Part shown: piece by piece, positions 6,501 to 8,811 of the stretch
Layout of the letters: each line of letters opens with the position of its first letter
How positions within the stretch are numbered: position 1 is the stretch's first letter
NCBI GenBank assembly: GCA_031270585.1
Contig: JAISXK010000083.1
Coordinates: 1 to 8,811, forward strand
DNA from: Clostridiales bacterium
GTDB taxonomy: Bacteria; Bacillota; Clostridia; Christensenellales; CAG-138
Reading direction: 5' to 3'
DNA length: 8,811 bases
The notes under the pieces: model-generated
What the model saw: the letters and a program-made list of their open reading frames with translations, nothing else
Told to the model about the DNA's origin: nothing
Database searches by the model: none
Position numbers and translations under genes: made by a program

Positions 6501-7008
6501 CCTGCACCAGTTCCACATGCTCGTAGCCTCCAGCAAGCAGCGCACCAAGCAGTTCGCGCGGCGGTTGGATATCGCCGGCGCGCAGCGTGCGCACGGCGGC
6601 GCGCAGCGTTTGCGGCGGCGCAAGGCGCTGCATAAGCGCCTCTATGGACGCGACGACGCCCGTAACTTCCCCAAGCGCCAGACGCATCAATGTCGCGATG
6701 CGTTGGTTTGATTGTTCGCCCGACGCCGCGTAGGCGTTTACAAGCGGCACTTCGCGCGCTTTTAATATGGCGATATGCCCCGATAACGCGCCGGCCACCG
6801 CGTAAAGCCGCGCGGCGGTCTCTTCGTCGGCGGCAATGAGTATGCCGCCGCGTTTTTCGCTGAGCGCGGCAAATATATGCGCGCTGTGGGCTTCGGGCAA
6901 GCCAAAAACCGCCGCAGGGCCTGTAGATTCGGCGATGATTTCTTCGAGCCTGCCGTATTCCGGCAGCTCTTGCAATATATGCAGCAGCGGCTGCATGTTT
7001 GGGGCCAT
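3538..7008 (-). CDS. mfd: Transcription-repair coupling factor Mfd
   Basis: Mfd is a double-stranded-DNA translocase that binds RNA polymerase stalled at lesions, pushes it off and recruits UvrA for nucleotide excision repair. At 1156 residues it is full length. In order: a UvrB-like N-terminal module (about 20-340) whose nucleotide site is degenerate (GLPEAHSAHI at 36-45, no Walker Lys), as is normal for Mfd, and which includes RGDILDVYP (177-185); the CarD-like polymerase-interacting domain (about 476-540, with GDFIVHEAHGVGRF); and a RecG-like superfamily 2 motor with Walker A GDVGYGKT (630-637), DEEQ (731-734), TATPIPRTL (757-765), IIENGLDIGNANTL (872-885) and QLRGRVGRT (900-908). The C-terminal autoinhibitory domain covers about 1010-1115. 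The start overlaps the pth stop (TAATG), with AGGGAGGA just upstream. Confidence 0.98.
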   Translation of the reverse strand: MAPNMQPLLHILQELPEYGRLEEIIAESTGPAAVFGLPEAHSAHIFAALSEKRGGILIAADEETAARLYAVAGALSGHIAILKAREVPLVNAYAASGEQSNQRIATLMRLALGEVTGVVASIEALMQRLAPPQTLRAAVRTLRAGDIQPPRELLGALLAGGYEHVELVQGRGQAALRGDILDVYPPQATAPIRVEFFDDEVDRLSEYDPETQRSLTRIEQALLPPATETPQDKAAVARALAAIDGAKGFDAQRAAFEENRPCPGAETLLPALYESPATLMDYLRADAVICIADPHNAEDNARAGERLFSQSIAAMLQRGYGIAAQAGLQLSADELFTLLHTPRTVTLQALPRHFTPLRPKEIVQFDARPAPRYNGDARELCRDITALLHAGAAALLFAGEQANSLYQQLRDEGAAVTIAPAFTRAPARGQALVTRDKIGQGFVYPALSLHLFSEYELYGVSRHSARRRRSDAPRLVFSDLRPGDFIVHEAHGVGRFVGVETLAVQNITRDYLLLEYAGGDRLYIPTDQLDRVQKYICGDEAPKLSKLGGHEWQRQVSRARGAVKELAFDLARLYAERQNANGFAFSPDTDWQKQMEARFPYQETPDQTQSIAEVKRDMESPRVMDRLLCGDVGYGKTEVALRAAFKAVQDGKQVAFLAPTTILAQQHYNTFCTRFTGFPMRVALLSRFLTPAQNKAAKLAVKEGKVDVVVGTHALLSKDVVFHDLGVLIVDEEQRFGVGHKEQIKALKANVDVLTLTATPIPRTLHMSLIGIRDLSVIDTPPLDRHPVQTYVMEYSDTLLRDALLKETNRGGQCYVVYNQVRRIESLCARMKALLPGCTVGYAHGQMPEAQLEQAMLDFLSGDTDILLCSTIIENGLDIGNANTLFVLEADKMGLSQLYQLRGRVGRTTRLGYAYFTFERNRTISEAAHKRLTALSEFAQFGAGREIALRDLEIRGAGSLLGARQHGHIVDIGYEYYCKLMASAVREARGQTPETPFAPDGFDAPDGFAIDTVVDVALDANIPKAYIRDEVQRLSMYKRIAMVKDGAGMLDVQEELEDRYGTIPGATQNLMDIALIKALCARAGVLSIHIGKEDAKLTFHEHAQLDGAGLIAVAASFGLQLLPGDELKLIYRKNAGGPHAMMQALYPLLDALMGCV
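5724..5739. repeat. 16-bp alternating C/G palindrome inside mfd
   Basis: CGCGCGCCGGCGCGCG is a perfect 16-bp palindrome made only of C and G. It encodes part of the TRAPARGQ segment (about residues 423-430), a linker ahead of the CarD-like domain. It probably reflects G+C bias and Arg/Ala codon choice, but such a run can adopt cruciform or left-handed DNA. Confidence 0.6.
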
Positions 7009-7592
7009 TAGTCCTCCCTGGTTTTAGTTTTTTTGTTGTGCTCCGCCTGCGCGTCGGCCAGTTTTCCCTCTACGATCAGCAGCGCCGCGCCGGCGGCGTC
7101 GGCGATAGCCTGCGATAGCGCCTCGGCTTCTTGCGCGCCGGGCCTGCCCAATACATGCCGCGCAAGGTTTGCGCCCGGTTGCTGGCGCCCCACGCCGATG
7201 CGCACGCGGGGGAAGTTTTCTTCCCCGTGCAGGCAGGCGATGATGGAGCGCATGCCGTTGTGCGTGCCGGCGCTGCCGTGGCTGCGTATGCGAAGAGTTC
7301 CCACCGGCAGTTCGATATCATCGTAAAGCACAACGATACACGCGGGCGGCACCTTATAATACGCTACGGCGGAGGCGACGGATTCGCCCGATAAATTCAT
7401 ATATGTTTGCGGTTTCATCAGCATCACGCGCTGACCTGCGTAGTTTCCTTCGCCAATCAGCGCGCTGTGCGCGCGCCGGACGACGCGTATTTTCAGATAC
7501 CCCGCCAGCGCGTCAACGGCGCGAAAGCCCGCATTATGCCGCGATGAGCGGTAGGCGGCGCCGGGGTTGCCAAGCCCCACAATCAGGTACAT
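7008..7592 (-). CDS. pth: Peptidyl-tRNA hydrolase
   Basis: Pth cleaves the ester bond in peptidyl-tRNAs released early from ribosomes, recycling the tRNA in the cytosol. The 194 residues match the normal family length. The active-site set is complete: N9 in VGLGNPG (5-11), catalytic H19 in RHNAGF (18-23), N66 in KPQTYMNLSG (60-69), D92 in YDDIELP (90-96) and N112 in GTHNGMRS (109-116), where the family usually has GGHNG. The ATG follows GAGAGGA (7606-7600) at seven bases, and that site lies inside the last codons of the upstream ATPase. The gap to that gene is three bases, and the stop overlaps the mfd start by one. pth directly before mfd is a common order in Bacillota, which supports both names. 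The C-terminal tail is lysine-rich and polar. Confidence 0.97.
   Translation of the reverse strand: MYLIVGLGNPGAAYRSSRHNAGFRAVDALAGYLKIRVVRRAHSALIGEGNYAGQRVMLMKPQTYMNLSGESVASAVAYYKVPPACIVVLYDDIELPVGTLRIRSHGSAGTHNGMRSIIACLHGEENFPRVRIGVGRQQPGANLARHVLGRPGAQEAEALSQAIADAAGAALLIVEGKLADAQAEHNKKTKTRED
7012..7019 (-). promoter_or_regulatory. mfd ribosome binding site embedded in the pth 3' end
   Basis: The minus strand reads AGGGAGGA, an excellent anti-16S match, inside the Arg-Glu-Asp codons that close pth. GGAGG ends four bases before the mfd ATG at 7008, which is slightly short but is the only start with a site. The site becomes accessible as ribosomes finish pth, so translation is probably coupled. 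Confidence 0.75.
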
Positions 7593-7595
7593 GGT

Positions 7596-8811
7596 CTAAT
7601 CCTCTCGTTGCGGTGTTTTGATGGGGCGCAGTTTTTTCGTCAATTGTCCGGCCACCCATTCGCCGCCTGCCATGAGCGGGTAGCAAAGCGCCGCGTTGAT
7701 AAAGTATATCCACAGCATGGCGGGCGTGGGCGGCAGGCTTAAAGCCAGCATATTGCGAAACAATATGGAGCACCCGAAGAATAAGAGTACCATACTGAAA
7801 AACAATATGCCACGGTAATTTTGCAGCGGCAGGCAGGCGCGCAGCAACACCGCAAGCCCCGCCGTGCCGGCCAAATAGACGCAAAGCGTGTTCACCTCCT
7901 CGTAAGATAGCCCCGCAGCCGGGCCTATGATGCTTGCGCCAAGCGCGTATATGAATACGCAAAGCCCTCCGGGTATGGCGCGCGTCAGCACGTTTTGTGT
8001 AAAGCTGCCGGCGATGGGCGCGCGGTTGGGCTCCAGCGATAAAAAGAACGCGGGTATGCCCACGCATGTCATGCCAATAAGCGTCAGCTGTATGGGCTGG
8101 AAGGGGTATTCGTACCCGATCAGCGCGCTGGAGGCCGTCAGCAAAAAGGAGTATATGGTTTTCATCAAAAACAGCGAGGCGGTGCGCGTCATGTTGTTGA
8201 TCACGCGACGGCCTTCCATTACGGCGCGGGGCAGCGCAGCAAAATCATTCGTTAAAAGCACAAGCTGCGCTATTTGGCGCGCGGCGTCGCTTCCGTTATA
8301 TAAAGCGATGCTGCAGTCGGCCTCGCGCAGCGCCAGCAGGTCGTTTACGCCGTCGCCCGTCATGGCTACGGTATGCCCCGCCTTGCCAAGCGTTTGCACG
8401 AGCACGCTTTTTTGCGCGGGCGATACGCGCCCAAACACCGTGTATCGGCTTGCGGCCCGCTGAACTGCGGCGTCGCTCAATCCTGACAGGTCGATATACC
8501 TGTCATGCCCCGGCAGGCGCAGACGCCTGGCGATATGCGCCACGGTGACCGGATGATCACCCGAAATAAGCTTGATGGAAACGCGCTCCCGCAAAAAGAA
8601 TTGCAATGTTTCTTCCGCGTCGGGGCGTATCTCGTCGCTAAGCAGCAAAAAAGCGAGCGGCTCAAGCGGGGCGTCTTCGGGGGGCGGCGGGGCGTCCGCC
8701 GCAGATCCGCGCGCAAAGGCCAGCACGCGGTAGCCGTTTTGCAGCGCCTCCGTCACGTCATGGCTTTGTGAGAGCGCGGGGCTGATGATCTCCGGCGCGC
8801 CGATATACAGC
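7596..8811 (-). CDS. Cation-transporting P-type ATPase, C-terminal part (5' end off window)
   Basis: The reading frame stays open to the right edge, so about 404 C-terminal residues are present and the start lies outside. A GTG at 8756 is an internal valine codon, not a start, because the conserved GAPE nucleotide-domain motif (IGAPEII) is encoded upstream of it. Counting from that valine, SGDHPVTV (65-72) and TGDGVNDLLALREAD (133-147) are the hinge motifs of the phosphorylation domain. About six membrane helices follow (192-212, 220-240, 258-280, 286-308, 314-335, 346-364). The phosphorylated DKTGT and the first helices are not in view. The segments from GDGVND to FFLSLEPN (236-244) resemble the CtpE-like ATPases of Actinobacteria and Bacillota, suggesting Ca2+ or another divalent cation, but the ion is inferred. 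It heads the visible operon, three bases ahead of pth. Confidence 0.93.
   Translation of the reverse strand, partial: LYIGAPEIISPALSQSHDVTEALQNGYRVLAFARGSAADAPPPPEDAPLEPLAFLLLSDEIRPDAEETLQFFLRERVSIKLISGDHPVTVAHIARRLRLPGHDRYIDLSGLSDAAVQRAASRYTVFGRVSPAQKSVLVQTLGKAGHTVAMTGDGVNDLLALREADCSIALYNGSDAARQIAQLVLLTNDFAALPRAVMEGRRVINNMTRTASLFLMKTIYSFLLTASSALIGYEYPFQPIQLTLIGMTCVGIPAFFLSLEPNRAPIAGSFTQNVLTRAIPGGLCVFIYALGASIIGPAAGLSYEEVNTLCVYLAGTAGLAVLLRACLPLQNYRGILFFSMVLLFFGCSILFRNMLALSLPPTPAMLWIYFINAALCYPLMAGGEWVAGQLTKKLRPIKTPQRED
7600..7606 (-). promoter_or_regulatory. pth ribosome binding site embedded in the ATPase 3' end
   Basis: The minus strand reads GAGAGGA seven bases before the pth ATG (7592). 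It overlaps the last codons of the ATPase gene, where Arg-Glu-Asp-stop is encoded. The position supports the pth start and suggests coupled translation across the ATPase-pth junction. Confidence 0.7.

Noticed and set aside
8754..8756. GTG as the start of the P-type ATPase frame
   Set aside because: The frame is open to the right edge and the conserved GAPE motif is encoded upstream of this codon, so it is an internal Val codon of a longer protein.

Overview
The window looks like ordinary chromosomal housekeeping DNA from a G+C-rich member of the Bacillota, most likely class Clostridia. The reasons are the strong GGAGG-type ribosome binding sites, an MreB/Mbl-type actin, a YczE-type membrane protein, the pth-mfd gene order and a CCA-encoding tRNA-Ala. 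The species cannot be named from the sequence. I see no phage, transposon, CRISPR array, toxin-antitoxin or defence module.

Left part (1-1355): a gene-poor upstream region carries two divergent promoters. The leftward one points to a gene that starts at or just beyond the left edge, shown only by its promoter and ribosome binding site. The rightward one drives a stand-alone mreB/mbl gene through a roughly 78-nt leader with a long dyad and a possible pseudoknot. No mreC or mreD follows.

Middle part (1356-3455): a short repeat-rich spacer leads to a monocistronic tRNA-Ala(GGC) with its own near-consensus promoter and an intrinsic terminator. Another promoter and a hairpin-rich leader then precede two membrane-protein genes. 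These are a YczE/YyaS/YitT-family protein and a RarD-type EamA transporter, joined by a 1-base TAATG overlap and so probably translationally coupled.

Right part (3538-8811, minus strand): a tightly packed operon read right to left holds a P-type cation ATPase (5' end off the right edge), pth (peptidyl-tRNA hydrolase) and mfd (transcription-repair coupling factor). The ATPase and pth are 3 bases apart, and pth and mfd overlap by 1 base. The ribosome binding sites of pth and mfd lie inside the last codons of the gene before, so both upstream proteins end in Arg-Glu-Asp. The operon converges on rarD across a short spacer containing a 20-base dyad and a G+C-rich direct repeat.

Nothing here forms an obvious new multi-gene system. 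The most useful leads are the structured mreB leader, the yczE-rarD pair with its own leader, and the ATPase-pth-mfd coupling.
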